Program-made: the position numbers and the translations under genes
Notes under the pieces: model-generated
What the model was told of the DNA's origin: nothing
Databases searched by the model: none
What the model saw: only the letters and a program-made list of their open reading frames with translations
Origin: Burkholderia sp.
Lineage (GTDB): Bacteria > Pseudomonadota > Gammaproteobacteria > Burkholderiales > Burkholderiaceae
NCBI GenBank assembly: GCA_031253835.1
Contig: JAIRVP010000039.1
Location: forward strand, 62,001-126,000
Direction: 5' to 3'
Length of the DNA stretch: 64,000 nt
Shown: positions 36,436 through 45,433 of the stretch, in pieces
Layout of the letters: each line of letters begins with the position of its first letter
Numbering within the stretch: position 1 is the stretch's first letter

Positions 36436-37560
36436 ATGACCGTGCGCCGCTTCGACGTCGTCGTGGCCGGCGGCGGTCTCGTCGGCATGGCCATCGCGTG
36501 GGGCATCGCGCGGCTCGGCAAAAGCGTCGCGGTCTGCGACGGCGACGACATCGCGTTTCGCGCGGCGCGCGGCAATTTCGGGCTCGTGTGGGTGCAGGGC
36601 AAAGGCGGCCGCTGCCTGCCGTATGCATGCTGGTCGCGCGAATCGTCCGAGCGCTGGCACGCGTTCGCCGCGCAATTGCAGCGCGAAACGGGCGTGAACT
36701 GCGGGTTCGAACGCCCGGGCGGCATCGAGCTGTTCGAGCATCGCGCCGAACTCGACAGCGCAACCGACCTGCTCGAATCGCTGCGCCGCCAGGAAGCCGC
36801 GCTGTCGTACGAGGTGCTCGATCCGGCGGCACTGCGCCGGCGCATCCCGTCGGCATCGCCATCGCTGGCCGGCGCGCTGTGGTCGCCGAACGACGGCCAC
36901 GCGAATCCGCTCTACACGCTGCGCGCGATGCTGCAGGCATTCCAGCAGTGCGGCGGCGTCTATCTGCCGCGCAGCGAAGTCACCGAGATCCGCCCGCGCA
37001 CGGGGCGTTTCGAGATCGACGCGCGCGATGCTCGGCTCGAAGCCGGGCGCGTGGTGCTCGCGGCCGGCCTCGACAACGCGCGGCTCGCGCCGATGGTCGG
37101 CCTGCACGCGCCGATCTCGCCGCTGCGCGGCCAGATCATGGTCACCGAGCGCCTCGCGCCGTTTCTCGACTACCCGACGCTCGTCGTCCGGCAAACGCCG
37201 GAAGGCTCGGTGCTGCTCGGCGACTCGGCCGAAGACGTCGGCTTCGACGACGGCCAGACGCGCCCCGCGATGGTCGACATCGCACGCCGCGCGCGCACCG
37301 CATTCCCCGCGCTCGCGCATGCACGGATCGTGCGTGCGTGGGGCGCGCTGCGCATCATGACGCCCGACGGCCTGCCCGTGTACGAAGCGTCGGCCACGCA
37401 TCCCGGCGCGTTCATCGCGATCTGCCACAGCGGCGTGACGCTCGCGGCGGCCCACGCCGATCTCGTCGCGCCGTGGATCGCGGGCGGCGCCGCGCCTGCC
37501 GACCTGTCCGCCTTTACCACCGCGCGCTTCGCCGCGCCCACGGAAGCCCGGCATGTTTGA
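36436..37560 (+). CDS. FAD-dependent D-amino-acid-type oxidoreductase (HcnC/OoxB-like subunit)
   Basis: A 374-residue DAO/DadA-type flavoprotein. The dinucleotide motif DVVVAGGGLVGMAIAWGIAR occupies residues 6-25. The middle shows DNARLAPMVGLHAPISPLRG, and the end carries the second FAD contact, CHSGVTLAAAHADLVAPWI. In octopine/nopaline oxidase, D-hydroxyproline dehydrogenase and HcnABC, this subunit oxidises the substrate amine. It overlaps the ferredoxin-like subunit by 8 bp, so the genes are translationally coupled. The substrate is not shown by the sequence. Confidence 0.88.
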   Translation: MTVRRFDVVVAGGGLVGMAIAWGIARLGKSVAVCDGDDIAFRAARGNFGLVWVQGKGGRCLPYACWSRESSERWHAFAAQLQRETGVNCGFERPGGIELFEHRAELDSATDLLESLRRQEAALSYEVLDPAALRRRIPSASPSLAGALWSPNDGHANPLYTLRAMLQAFQQCGGVYLPRSEVTEIRPRTGRFEIDARDARLEAGRVVLAAGLDNARLAPMVGLHAPISPLRGQIMVTERLAPFLDYPTLVVRQTPEGSVLLGDSAEDVGFDDGQTRPAMVDIARRARTAFPALAHARIVRAWGALRIMTPDGLPVYEASATHPGAFIAICHSGVTLAAAHADLVAPWIAGGAAPADLSAFTTARFAAPTEARHV

Positions 37561-37852
37561 ATCCCTCATTCCCGCCGCCGCGATGTTCGAACGCGTGCGC
37601 ATCCATATCGACGGCATGCCGCACGACGTTCCCGCGCACTACACCGTCGCGGCCGCGATGCTCGCCGCCGGTTCGGCCGCGTGCCGCGCGAGCGCCGTCA
37701 GCGGCGCGCCGCGCGGCCCGTTCTGCATGATGGGCGTGTGCTTCGACTGTCTCGTCGAAATCAATGGCGTGTCCAACATGCAGGGCTGCATGACGCCGGT
37801 TGCCGACGGCATGCAGGTGCGCGCGATGCACGGCAAGGCGAGGCTCGCATGA
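37553..37852 (+). CDS. [2Fe-2S] ferredoxin-like small subunit (HcnA-like)
   Basis: A 99-residue subunit with the four-cysteine pattern CRASAVSGAPRGPFCMMGVC, then FDC and QGC, of the HcnA-type 2Fe-2S proteins. It would carry electrons between the two flavin subunits encoded on either side. It overlaps the upstream gene by 8 bp and the downstream gene by 4 bp (ATGA), so the three subunits are made together. Confidence 0.88.
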   Translation: MFESLIPAAAMFERVRIHIDGMPHDVPAHYTVAAAMLAAGSAACRASAVSGAPRGPFCMMGVCFDCLVEINGVSNMQGCMTPVADGMQVRAMHGKARLA

Positions 37853-39285
37853 CGCGCCGCCAGTGTGACCTGCTGATCGTCGGCGCGGGGCCGGCCGGGA
37901 TGGCGGCGGCTGCCGCCGCGCGTTCGGCCGGGCTGTCGGTCGTCGTCGCGGACGAAGGCCGCGCGCCCGGCGGCCAGATCTACCGCAACGTAGTCGATGC
38001 ACCGGCGCCGCTCGCGCAATGGCTCGGCACCGACTACACGGCCGGCCGGCCGCTCGTCGACGGCCTGCTCGCGAGCGGCGCGCACTACCTGCCGCGCAGC
38101 GTCGTCTGGCAGGTCGCGTTCGAACCGGAGCCCGTCGCGATGCTCACGCAAGGCGGCCCGTCCGGCGGCACGCTCGAAATCGGCGCGCGTGCGGTGCTGA
38201 TCGCGACCGGCGCGCAGGAACGCCCGTGGCCGGTACGCGGCTGGACGCTGCCCGGCGTGATGGGCGTCGGTGCCGCGCAAACGCTGCTGAAAGCGTCGGG
38301 CCTCGCGCCGTCGGCCGATGCCGTGCTCGCGGGCAGCGGCCCGCTGCTGTGGCTGTTCGCCGCGCAATTGCTGAATGCGGGCCGGCGCGTGCGCGCACTC
38401 GTCGACACGACACCGCGCGACGCGTGGCGCCGTGCGCTCCCGCATGCGCTGCCGGCACTGCGCGGCGCCGACTATCTGCTCAAGGGCTGGCGCATGCTGC
38501 GCGCGGTGCGCAACGCCGGGATTCCCGTGTATCGCGGCGCGACCGATATCGGGATCGACGGCGACACGCGCGCCGAACGCATCCGCTTTCAAGACGAAGA
38601 CGGCGTCGTGCAGGCGCTCGACACGTCGCTCGTGCTGCTCCATCAAGGCGTCATTCCGTCGACGCAGCTCGCGCGTTCGCTCGGCTGCGCGCATGAATGG
38701 GACACGTCGTCGGCATGCTGGCGTCCGCGATGCGACGCGCGCGGCCGCAGCAGCGTGCCGCATATCTGGATCGCGGGCGACGGCGCAGGCATCGGCGGCG
38801 CGCAGGCGGCGGCACTCGCCGGCGAAGTGTCGGCGCTCGACATCGCCGCGCAGCTCGGCGCGCTCGACGCGCCCCGGCAGGCCGCACGCGAACGCGCGGC
38901 GCTGCACGCACTGCGCCGTCATCTCGCGGTGCGGCCGCTGCTCGACGCGCTGTACACGCCGCCCGCCGCACTGCGGCGCCCCGACGACGACACGATCGTG
39001 TGCCGCTGCGAGGAAATCACGGCCGGCGAGATCCGGAAGCTCGCCGCGCTCGGTTGCCAGGGGCCGAACCAGATGAAGGCATTCACACGCTGCGGGATGG
39101 GCCCGTGCCAGGGTCGCTGGTGCGGCACGACGGTCGGCGAGCTGATCGCCGACGTGCAGCAGCGCGGCGTCGGCGACGTCGGCTACTACCGGATCCGCGC
39201 GCCGATCAAGCCCGTCACCGTCGGCGAGATGGCCGACGCCCTCGAACTGTCGAACGATTTCCAGCGCGGCGAATTCCCGAGCTGA
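37849..39285 (+). CDS. NAD(P)/FAD-dependent oxidoreductase with C-terminal 2Fe-2S domain (HcnB/OoxA-like)
   Basis: A 478-residue flavoprotein. The N-terminal FAD motif is LLIVGAGPAGMAAAAAARSA (8-27) followed by RAPGGQIYR, and a second Rossmann motif is AVLAGSGPLLWLFAAQLL. The C-terminal cysteine cluster, CRCEEI and CGMGPCQGRWC, is a BFD-like 2Fe-2S site. It partners the two preceding subunits. ATG 37849 overlaps the previous stop. The enzyme probably oxidises an opine, D-hydroxyproline or similar secondary amine at the membrane. Confidence 0.9.
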   Translation: MTRRQCDLLIVGAGPAGMAAAAAARSAGLSVVVADEGRAPGGQIYRNVVDAPAPLAQWLGTDYTAGRPLVDGLLASGAHYLPRSVVWQVAFEPEPVAMLTQGGPSGGTLEIGARAVLIATGAQERPWPVRGWTLPGVMGVGAAQTLLKASGLAPSADAVLAGSGPLLWLFAAQLLNAGRRVRALVDTTPRDAWRRALPHALPALRGADYLLKGWRMLRAVRNAGIPVYRGATDIGIDGDTRAERIRFQDEDGVVQALDTSLVLLHQGVIPSTQLARSLGCAHEWDTSSACWRPRCDARGRSSVPHIWIAGDGAGIGGAQAAALAGEVSALDIAAQLGALDAPRQAARERAALHALRRHLAVRPLLDALYTPPAALRRPDDDTIVCRCEEITAGEIRKLAALGCQGPNQMKAFTRCGMGPCQGRWCGTTVGELIADVQQRGVGDVGYYRIRAPIKPVTVGEMADALELSNDFQRGEFPS

Positions 39286-39325
39286 CGTGCACGCCTACTC
39301 TTCCCCACACGAACGGAGCCTGACC

Positions 39326-40108
39326 ATGAAGACGCGCCTCACGATTCTCCTTTCCGCCGCCGCGATGGCTTTCGCGTCGCTGGCGTCGGCGAAGGAATGG
39401 ACGACCATCCGCATCGGGGTCGACCCGACCTACCCGCCGTTCGAATCGACGGCAACCGACGGCAGCGTGAAAGGCTTCGACATCGATCTCGGCAACGCGC
39501 TGTGCGCGAAGCTGAATGCGAAATGCGTGTGGGTATCGAGCAGTTTCGACGGGCTGATTCCGGGGCTGCAGGCGCGCAAGTTCGACGTGATCCTGTCGTC
39601 GATGGCCGCAACCGAAGCGCGGCGCCAGCAGATCGACTTCACCGACCGCCTGTATCGCAACCAGACGCGGCTGATCGCGCGTACCGGCTCGGGGCTGCTC
39701 CCCGAAGCGGCGAAGCTCGCCGGCAAGCGCGTCGCGGTCGAACAGGGCACGATCCAGGAAACCTATGCGCGTGACAAGTGGGCGGCGGCGAAGGTCGAGG
39801 TCGTCCCGTATCCGAGCTACGACCAGGCATACGCGGACCTCGTCACCGGGCGCGTCGACGGCGTGCTGATGGATGCCGTGCAAGGCCAGCTCGGGTTCCT
39901 GTCGACGCCGCGCGGCAAGGGCTTCTCGTTCGCGGGCGGCGTCGTGTACGACCCGAAGATCATGGGCAACGGCGATGCGGCCGGCGTGCGCAAGGCCGAC
40001 GGCGACCTGCGCGACGCACTCAATCGCGCGATCGCGCAGATCCGCAGCGACGGTACCTACAACAAGATCCAGTCGAAGTATTTCGATTTCGACATGTACG
40101 GAAATTGA
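39326..40108 (+). CDS. ABC transporter substrate-binding protein, basic amino-acid/opine type
   Basis: A 260-residue periplasmic protein with a signal peptide (1-22, ending ASLASA). The family 3 binding fold opens with TTIRIGVDPTYPPFESTATD and continues with GFDIDLGNALCAKLNAKC and DGLIPGLQARKFDVILSSMA, close to lysine/arginine/ornithine and OccT/NocT binding proteins. CGGAGCC precedes the ATG. It is the last gene of the oxidase operon, but no permease or ATPase genes follow, so it must use a transporter encoded elsewhere. Confidence 0.9.
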   Translation: MKTRLTILLSAAAMAFASLASAKEWTTIRIGVDPTYPPFESTATDGSVKGFDIDLGNALCAKLNAKCVWVSSSFDGLIPGLQARKFDVILSSMAATEARRQQIDFTDRLYRNQTRLIARTGSGLLPEAAKLAGKRVAVEQGTIQETYARDKWAAAKVEVVPYPSYDQAYADLVTGRVDGVLMDAVQGQLGFLSTPRGKGFSFAGGVVYDPKIMGNGDAAGVRKADGDLRDALNRAIAQIRSDGTYNKIQSKYFDFDMYGN

Positions 40109-40220
40109 CGGCGAACGCGGGTGCGTCCGACCGCCGGGCAACCCGCGTTGCCTTAGCGATCCTCAAGATCATTCGAGGACCGGACGGGCTATAATGCGCG
40201 CTTTCGGTTTGGTCGTTGCC

Positions 40221-41162
40221 ATGAAGCCGCTGGCCGTTCCCTCTCTCGCGAACATCGCATCGCGCCTTCGCCTCAAGCAGCTGAAGCTGCTGATCGCGCT
40301 CGAAAACCACGGTTCGCTGCACAAGGCCGCGGAAGAAATCGCGATCTCGCAACCCGGCGCCACCAAGGTGCTGCGCGAGATCGAGGACATCCTCGGCATG
40401 CCGCTGTTCGAGCGGCAACCGAAAGGCCTCGTCGCGAACGACCTCGGCCGCTGCGTCACGCGCTACGCGCGCCTCATCTACAGCGACCTCGAACACCTGC
40501 ACACCGAAGTCCTCGCGCTCACGCAAGGCCATGGCGGCCATCTCGCGGTCGGCGTAATCATGGGCGCGGTGCCGCTGCTCACGCGTGCGCTCACCGACCT
40601 GCGCCGCCGCCAGCCGCACCTGTCCGTCGAGATCGTCGAAGGCACCAGCGCGAGCCTGCTCGCGCTGATCGACGACGGCCGGCTCGATCTCGCGATCTGC
40701 CGCAACGGCAACAGCCGGCGCCCGGAAGCGTACGACTACGTGCCGCTCAAATCCGAACCGCTCGCGGTCGTGACGGCCCGCACGCATGGGCTGGCCGAGC
40801 GCGACGCGCTGACGCTGAGCGATCTCGCCGACGCCGAATGGGTCGCGTATCCAGTCAACACGCCGATGCGGCTCGCGCTCGAACGTGCGCTGGCCGATGC
40901 AGGCATCGAGGTGCCGCGCTATCCGATCGAAACGGCGTCGACGTTCGCGACGCTCACGCTGCTGCAGGCGAACCCCGAACTGGTCGCGGTCATCCCGCAC
41001 GAAGTCGCCGAATTCGGCGAGCGGTTCGGCCTCATCGCGCGCCTGCCGGTCGCGATCCCGGCGCTCGACGAGCCGTACGGCGTGGTCGCACGGACCTTCG
41101 CGCACCTGTCGCCAGGCGCGCGCCTGCTCGTCGAGACGCTACAGGATCACCTGCTTACTTGA
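40221..41162 (+). CDS. LysR-family regulator
   Basis: A 313-residue LTTR. The helix-turn-helix is LKQLKLLIALENHGSLHKAA then SQPGATKVLREIEDILGMPL, with the conserved GHGGHLAVGVIMGAVPLL at the start of the effector domain. A perfect TATAAT (40190-40195) overlaps an earlier in-frame ATG at 40194, so ATG 40221 is taken as the start. It is closely similar to the LysR at 50351. It may serve the oxidase operon upstream or the dehydrogenase/transporter genes downstream. Its last 8 bp overlap the convergent NIPSNAP gene. Confidence 0.88.
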   Translation: MKPLAVPSLANIASRLRLKQLKLLIALENHGSLHKAAEEIAISQPGATKVLREIEDILGMPLFERQPKGLVANDLGRCVTRYARLIYSDLEHLHTEVLALTQGHGGHLAVGVIMGAVPLLTRALTDLRRRQPHLSVEIVEGTSASLLALIDDGRLDLAICRNGNSRRPEAYDYVPLKSEPLAVVTARTHGLAERDALTLSDLADAEWVAYPVNTPMRLALERALADAGIEVPRYPIETASTFATLTLLQANPELVAVIPHEVAEFGERFGLIARLPVAIPALDEPYGVVARTFAHLSPGARLLVETLQDHLLT

Positions 41163-41469
41163 TCGGCGAGAATGCGGCCGGACGCAGCAGCTTCGATTCC
41201 ATCTTCTCGAGCATCGGGAACGCCTTCGGCACGAATTTCTCGAGCCAGTCCGGATCCTCGTACAGCGCGGTCCGGCGCTTGATGCGATCGTCCAGGCTTT
41301 CGTACGCCCAGATATGGACGACCTGGTTCAGTTCGCCGATCTCCGTGTACCACCAGCCGACGAGCGTCGCATAGCGGGAGATCACCGGCAGGCCTTCCTT
41401 CTCGAAGTGCCGCAGGTATTCGTTCATCTTGCCGATCTGGACCGTGTAGGTCCGCATTTCGTAATACAT
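41155..41469 (-). CDS. NIPSNAP-family protein
   Basis: A 104-residue ferredoxin-like-fold protein. MYYEMRTYTVQIGKMNEYLR (1-20), VGWWYTEIGELNQVVHIWAY and PDWLEKFVPKAFPMLEKMES match NIPSNAP. Bacterial members are often encoded in catabolic operons, and their biochemical role is unknown. It follows the iron-dependent alcohol dehydrogenase gene by 51 bp on the same strand and is probably cotranscribed with it. Confidence 0.9.
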   Translation of the reverse strand: MYYEMRTYTVQIGKMNEYLRHFEKEGLPVISRYATLVGWWYTEIGELNQVVHIWAYESLDDRIKRRTALYEDPDWLEKFVPKAFPMLEKMESKLLRPAAFSPIK

Positions 41470-41520
41470 GACTGCTCCTGGTTGAATCGAATCGGGTAAT
41501 CGGTCGGTACGCGCGCGTGC

Positions 41521-42684
41521 TCAGCATTCGCCGGCGTAAGCCGCGCGGATGATCGCCTCGACGTCGCGCGCGGTGGTCAGGCGCGGATTGACGAGCACGT
41601 TGCCGCTGCGCATCGAGTCGGCCACCATCTGCGGCAGGTGCGCGAGGTCGACACCGAGCTCGCGGATGTTCGACGGAATCTCGAGCGCGCGATTGAGTTC
41701 GACGATCTGCTCGACCAGCCCGCGTGCGGCCGTTTCCGCATCGACGCCGGCCACGTCGCCGCCGAGCGCTTCCGCGATGTCGCGGTACAGCGCCGGGCAT
41801 GCCGGACGGTTGAAGTCGATCACGTACGGCAGCAGCGCCGCGTTCGCGATGCCGTGCGCGATGTTGAACACGCCGCCCATCGTGTGCGAGATCGCGTGCA
41901 CGTTGCCGAGCTTCGACTGCGAAAACGCGACGCCGGCCAGGAACGAGCCGAGCAGCATGTCCTCGCGCGCCGCGAGATCGGAGCCGACGTAGAACGCGCT
42001 GCGCAGGCTGCGCCCGATCAGGCGGATCGCGCCCAGCGCGAGCGACTGGCTCACCGGGTTCGCCTGCTTCGACACGTACGACTCGATCGCATGCGTGAGC
42101 GCGTCCATGCCGGTGGCGGCCGTGATCGCGGCCGGCAGCTTCAGCGTGAGTTCCGCATCGAGGATCGCGAGCTTCGGAAAAATCTTGTGGCTGACAATCA
42201 CGGTCTTGAACAGTGTTTCCTTGTTCGTGAACACCGTCGACGCCGTGCATTCGCTGCCGGTGCCCGACGTGGTCGGGATCGCGAAGATCGGCAGCGGTTC
42301 GACCGGAATCTTGTTGTAGCCCTCGTAATCGAGGATCGTGCCGCCGTTGGTGGCCATCGCGGCCACGCCCTTCGCGGTGTCGATGCTGCTGCCGCCGCCG
42401 ACGCCGATCACGGCCGTGCAGCGGTGCTCCTTCAGGAACGTCAGCGCATTGTCGAGCACGGCCGTGCTCGGGTTCGCCTCGACGCCCGAGAAGATCTCGT
42501 ATGCGACGTCCGCGTCGCGCAGCGACGTGAAGAACCCTTCGAGCACGCCGCTCTTGATCAGGCCGTCGTCGGTCACGACCAGCAGCTTGCCGCTGAACAG
42601 CGGCTTCAGCAGTTCGCCGGCCTGGCGCGCGAGGCCGTTGCCGAATTTCAGCGTGGTGGGAAAGAAGTATTGGAATGGGCTCAT
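41521..42684 (-). CDS. Iron-containing (group III) alcohol dehydrogenase
   Basis: A 387-residue enzyme. The NAD site AVIGVGGGSSIDTAKGVAA (about 89-107) and the metal-ligand histidines in GMDALTHAIESYV and LGNVHAISHTMGGVFNIAHG identify the family. It interconverts an alcohol and an aldehyde or ketone with NAD. GGAGAAAGCACC precedes ATG 42684. It is divergent from an MFS transporter through a long composite inverted repeat and lies upstream of the NIPSNAP gene. The substrate is unknown. Confidence 0.92.
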   Translation of the reverse strand: MSPFQYFFPTTLKFGNGLARQAGELLKPLFSGKLLVVTDDGLIKSGVLEGFFTSLRDADVAYEIFSGVEANPSTAVLDNALTFLKEHRCTAVIGVGGGSSIDTAKGVAAMATNGGTILDYEGYNKIPVEPLPIFAIPTTSGTGSECTASTVFTNKETLFKTVIVSHKIFPKLAILDAELTLKLPAAITAATGMDALTHAIESYVSKQANPVSQSLALGAIRLIGRSLRSAFYVGSDLAAREDMLLGSFLAGVAFSQSKLGNVHAISHTMGGVFNIAHGIANAALLPYVIDFNRPACPALYRDIAEALGGDVAGVDAETAARGLVEQIVELNRALEIPSNIRELGVDLAHLPQMVADSMRSGNVLVNPRLTTARDVEAIIRAAYAGEC

Positions 42685-42743
42685 GGTGCTTTCTCCGTGT
42701 GAAGTCTCCGCACCAAACACTACAAGCGGCCGTTCGCCGCCGG

Positions 42744-42833
42744 TAATGAAAAAACCGGATCGCCCGATAACGCCCGCTTATTCCCCCCGCGCGCCGCACC
42801 GTTTGGTTATCACGCGATCACGAAGCGTCATTA
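42744..42833. promoter_or_regulatory. Long composite inverted repeat between alcohol dehydrogenase and MFS genes
   Basis: GATCGCCCGATAAC (42758-42771) and GTTATCACGCGATC (42806-42819) are inverted copies matching at 12 of 14 positions, and an outer pair TAATGA/TCATTA (42744-42749, 42828-42833) shares the same centre at 42788.5. The element lies midway in the 228-bp divergent region. It looks like a two-site operator for an unidentified regulator, perhaps one of the flanking LysR proteins. Confidence 0.6.
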
Positions 42834-42912
42834 GGCAAGACGCGGCCGTGCCCCTACAGTCGCTGCACGGGACGATGCCATCGCCCCCGCAACCATAACG
42901 ACGGAGACACCC

Positions 42913-44226
42913 ATGCCCCCCTCGAATTCCCCTGCCGTCTCGGCATCGCCGGCTTCGCTCGATGCGACCGCGCGGCCGACCAGCGTCCGCTGGCGCATCT
43001 TCCTGATCATGCTGCTGCTGGTCGCGATCAACTACATCGACCGCGCGTCGCTGTCGGTCGCGATGCCGCTGATCGCGCCGGAATTCAACATGTCGCCGGC
43101 GCTCGAAGGCCTGATGCTGAGCGCGTTCTTCTGGTCGTATGCGCTGATGCAGATTCCGGTCGGCGTGATGCTCGACCGCTATCACACGCGCGGCATCATC
43201 GCGACCGCGACGCTCGCATGGGGCGCGTTCCAGGCGCTCGGCGCGGCATCGCACAGCTGGTTCCTGCTGATGCTGACGCGCATGGGCCTCGGCTTCTCCG
43301 AATCGCCGGTGTTCCCGGCCGGCGCGAAGCTGATCGGCACGTGGCTGACGCCGCACGAACGCGGCCGCGGCGCGGTACTCGTCGACGGCGGCGCGCCGCT
43401 CGGCAGCGCGCTCGGCGCGATCCTGATCTCGGGGCTGATCGCGTGGTTCGGATCGTGGCGCATCGCGTTCGTGATCGCGGGTGTCGGCACGATGCTGGTG
43501 GGCGTGCTCGTGTGGCGCTATATCCGCAACCATCCGTCCGAGCATCCGGGCGTCAATGCGGCCGAACTCGAACACATCACGCGCGAGAACGCGCCGGCGC
43601 AAGCCGCGGGCGAACGCGTGCCGCTGCGCGAGCTCGTGAAGGACCGCTCGGTGCTCGCGATGTTCGCCGGCTACAGCTGCATCCTCGCGGTGTTCTACGG
43701 GCTGCTGACGTGGATGCCGAGCTACCTGCACAAGACCTACGGCTTCAACATCGCGACGACGGGCGGCGCGACCTTCATCATCTTCATGTCGGGCTTCGTC
43801 GGCGAACTGATCGGCGGCACCATCGGCGATCGCTGGAAAGCGTCGGGCGCGTCGCCGAACCTCGTGATGCGCACGATGTTCAGCGGCTCGTCGCTGATCG
43901 CGGCCGCCTGTATCCTCGCGGCGGCCTATATCGCGAACGCGAATGCGGTCGTGCTGCTGCTGAGCATCGCGATGTTCTTCATCCGCTTCTGCGGGATGTA
44001 CTGGAGCCTGCCGGCCATCGTCGGCGGCCCGGAGCGCGCCGGCGTGCTCGGCGGCACGATGAACTTCTGCGGCAGCATGGTCGGCGTCGTGGTGCCGATC
44101 CTGATCGGCCTGATCGTCCAGTGGTCGGGTTCGTACTTCTTCGCGCTGCTGTTCTTCGTCGTGATGGCCGTGCTGATCGCGGTGTTCTCCAGCATGATCG
44201 ACTACCGTCCGCGCGCACACGGCTGA
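42913..44226 (+). CDS. MFS transporter, ACS (hexuronate/galactonate) type
   Basis: A 437-residue inner-membrane protein with about 12 hydrophobic segments. The first helix region, IFLIMLLLVAINYIDRASLS (29-48), the MFS loop LDRYHTRGI and ERGRGAVLVDGGAPLGSALG are typical of the anion:cation symporter group that takes up hexuronates, D-galactonate or tartrate. The start follows GGAGACACCC. It is divergent from the alcohol dehydrogenase gene and ends at a strong hairpin. Confidence 0.92.
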   Translation: MPPSNSPAVSASPASLDATARPTSVRWRIFLIMLLLVAINYIDRASLSVAMPLIAPEFNMSPALEGLMLSAFFWSYALMQIPVGVMLDRYHTRGIIATATLAWGAFQALGAASHSWFLLMLTRMGLGFSESPVFPAGAKLIGTWLTPHERGRGAVLVDGGAPLGSALGAILISGLIAWFGSWRIAFVIAGVGTMLVGVLVWRYIRNHPSEHPGVNAAELEHITRENAPAQAAGERVPLRELVKDRSVLAMFAGYSCILAVFYGLLTWMPSYLHKTYGFNIATTGGATFIIFMSGFVGELIGGTIGDRWKASGASPNLVMRTMFSGSSLIAAACILAAAYIANANAVVLLLSIAMFFIRFCGMYWSLPAIVGGPERAGVLGGTMNFCGSMVGVVVPILIGLIVQWSGSYFFALLFFVVMAVLIAVFSSMIDYRPRAHG

Positions 44227-44260
44227 CCGCCACGCGATCGCTGTTTCCCTTCATCGAAAC

Positions 44261-44288
44261 GACGAGGCCCGCGCAAGCGGGCCTCGTC
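44261..44288. terminator. Bidirectional hairpin terminator
   Basis: GACGAGGCCCGC and GCGGGCCTCGTC form a perfect 12-bp stem with a GCAA tetraloop in the gap between the convergent MFS and aldo-keto reductase genes. There is no T run on either side. Confidence 0.75.
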
Positions 44289-44312
44289 ACATCGTCAGCG
44301 GCGTTCAGCGGC

Positions 44313-45332
44313 TCAACGATCGATCGGCAGCGGCGCATCGGCCGCGACGAGCTGCTGTTCGCGCATCTCGCGCCAGAAATCGGCCGGGATATCGAACGTC
44401 AGTGCCGCCGAGTCTTCCGCGATCCGCTCCGGACGGCTCGCGCCAGGAATCACCGACGCCGTCGCCGGATGCGCGAGCACGAACTGCAGCGCGGCCGCCT
44501 TGACCGGCACGTCGTAGCGCACCGCGATCGCGCGGATGCGCTCGACCTTCGCGACGATCTCGGGCGGCGCCTTCTGGTATTCGAAGTGCGCGCCGCCGAC
44601 GAGCACGCCCGAGCTGTACGGGCCGCCGACGACGATCCCGACGTTCCGCGCGGCCGCTGCCGGCATCACGCGCTGCAGCGCACGCTCGTGATCGAGCAGC
44701 GTGTAGCGGCCGGCCAGCAGCATGCCGTCCGGTTGCGGTTCGGCCAGGTCGAGCACCAGTTCGATCGGCTCGACGCGGTTCACGCCGAGGCCCCACGCAC
44801 CGATCACGCCCTCTTCGCGCAGCTTGCCCAGCACGCGGAACGCGCCCTTGCGCGCAACCTCGAACTGCGCGAGCCATTCGTCGCCGTAGATGTCCTGTGC
44901 GATGTCGTGCACCCACACGATGTCGAGACGATCGGTGCGCAGGCGCTTCAGGCTGTCCTCGATCGAGCGCAGCGTCGCGTCGGCCGAGTAGTCGCTCACC
45001 AGCCGGTTCGCACGGCCGTGCGCGAAGATCCCGCTCTTTTCGCCGTAGTCGCGCGTCTTCGCGTCTTCCATTTCGTCGAGCACGATGCGACCGACCTTCG
45101 TGCTGATGAAATAGTCGTCGCGGCGATGGCCGGCGAGCGCGTCGCCGAGGCGCGATTCGGCCAGGCCGGCGCCATACGACGGCGCGGTGTCGAAGTAGCG
45201 GATGCCGCGCGCCCAGGCGGCTTCGACGGTGGCGATCGCCTCTTCGTCGGGAATGTCGCGGAACATGTTGCCGAGCGGCGCCGCGCCGAAACCAAGCCGG
45301 TTGTCGGCCGGCAGCGTGTCTTTGAGACCCAT
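44313..45332 (-). CDS. Aldo/keto reductase, aldose/pyridoxal dehydrogenase-like (copy 1)
   Basis: A 339-residue TIM-barrel AKR. It opens RLGFGAAPLGNMFRDI, with GIRYFDTAPSYG (Asp and Tyr of the catalytic tetrad), STKVGR (Lys) and VWVHDI (His). The sequence resembles D-threo-aldose 1-dehydrogenase, L-fucose dehydrogenase and pyridoxal 4-dehydrogenase, which oxidise sugars or pyridoxal with NAD. It is nearly identical to the 339-residue AKR at 51841, and the two genes share a copied promoter. It is divergent from the LysR at 45434. Confidence 0.9.
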   Translation of the reverse strand: MGLKDTLPADNRLGFGAAPLGNMFRDIPDEEAIATVEAAWARGIRYFDTAPSYGAGLAESRLGDALAGHRRDDYFISTKVGRIVLDEMEDAKTRDYGEKSGIFAHGRANRLVSDYSADATLRSIEDSLKRLRTDRLDIVWVHDIAQDIYGDEWLAQFEVARKGAFRVLGKLREEGVIGAWGLGVNRVEPIELVLDLAEPQPDGMLLAGRYTLLDHERALQRVMPAAAARNVGIVVGGPYSSGVLVGGAHFEYQKAPPEIVAKVERIRAIAVRYDVPVKAAALQFVLAHPATASVIPGASRPERIAEDSAALTFDIPADFWREMREQQLVAADAPLPIDR

Positions 45333-45364
45333 GTGTTTCTCCGGGATTGACAGGAAAGTGAACC

Positions 45365-45432
45365 CAGTCTAGGTTGCACGAATAAGTCTGTCCAAGACAT
45401 AATTCGTCAAACTTGAGTCTCAGAAGGTCTTA
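45365..45432. promoter_or_regulatory. Conserved AKR promoter block (copy 1)
   Basis: CAGTCTAGGT, 8 bp, TAAGTCTGTCCAAGAC, then AATTCG and ACTTGAGTC followed by GGTCT. The block recurs with the same spacing at 52893-52960 before the second AKR gene. The GTCT...AGAC dyad has the form of a LysR site. Here it lies between copy 1 and the LysR gene. Confidence 0.65.
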
Positions 45433-45433
45433 T

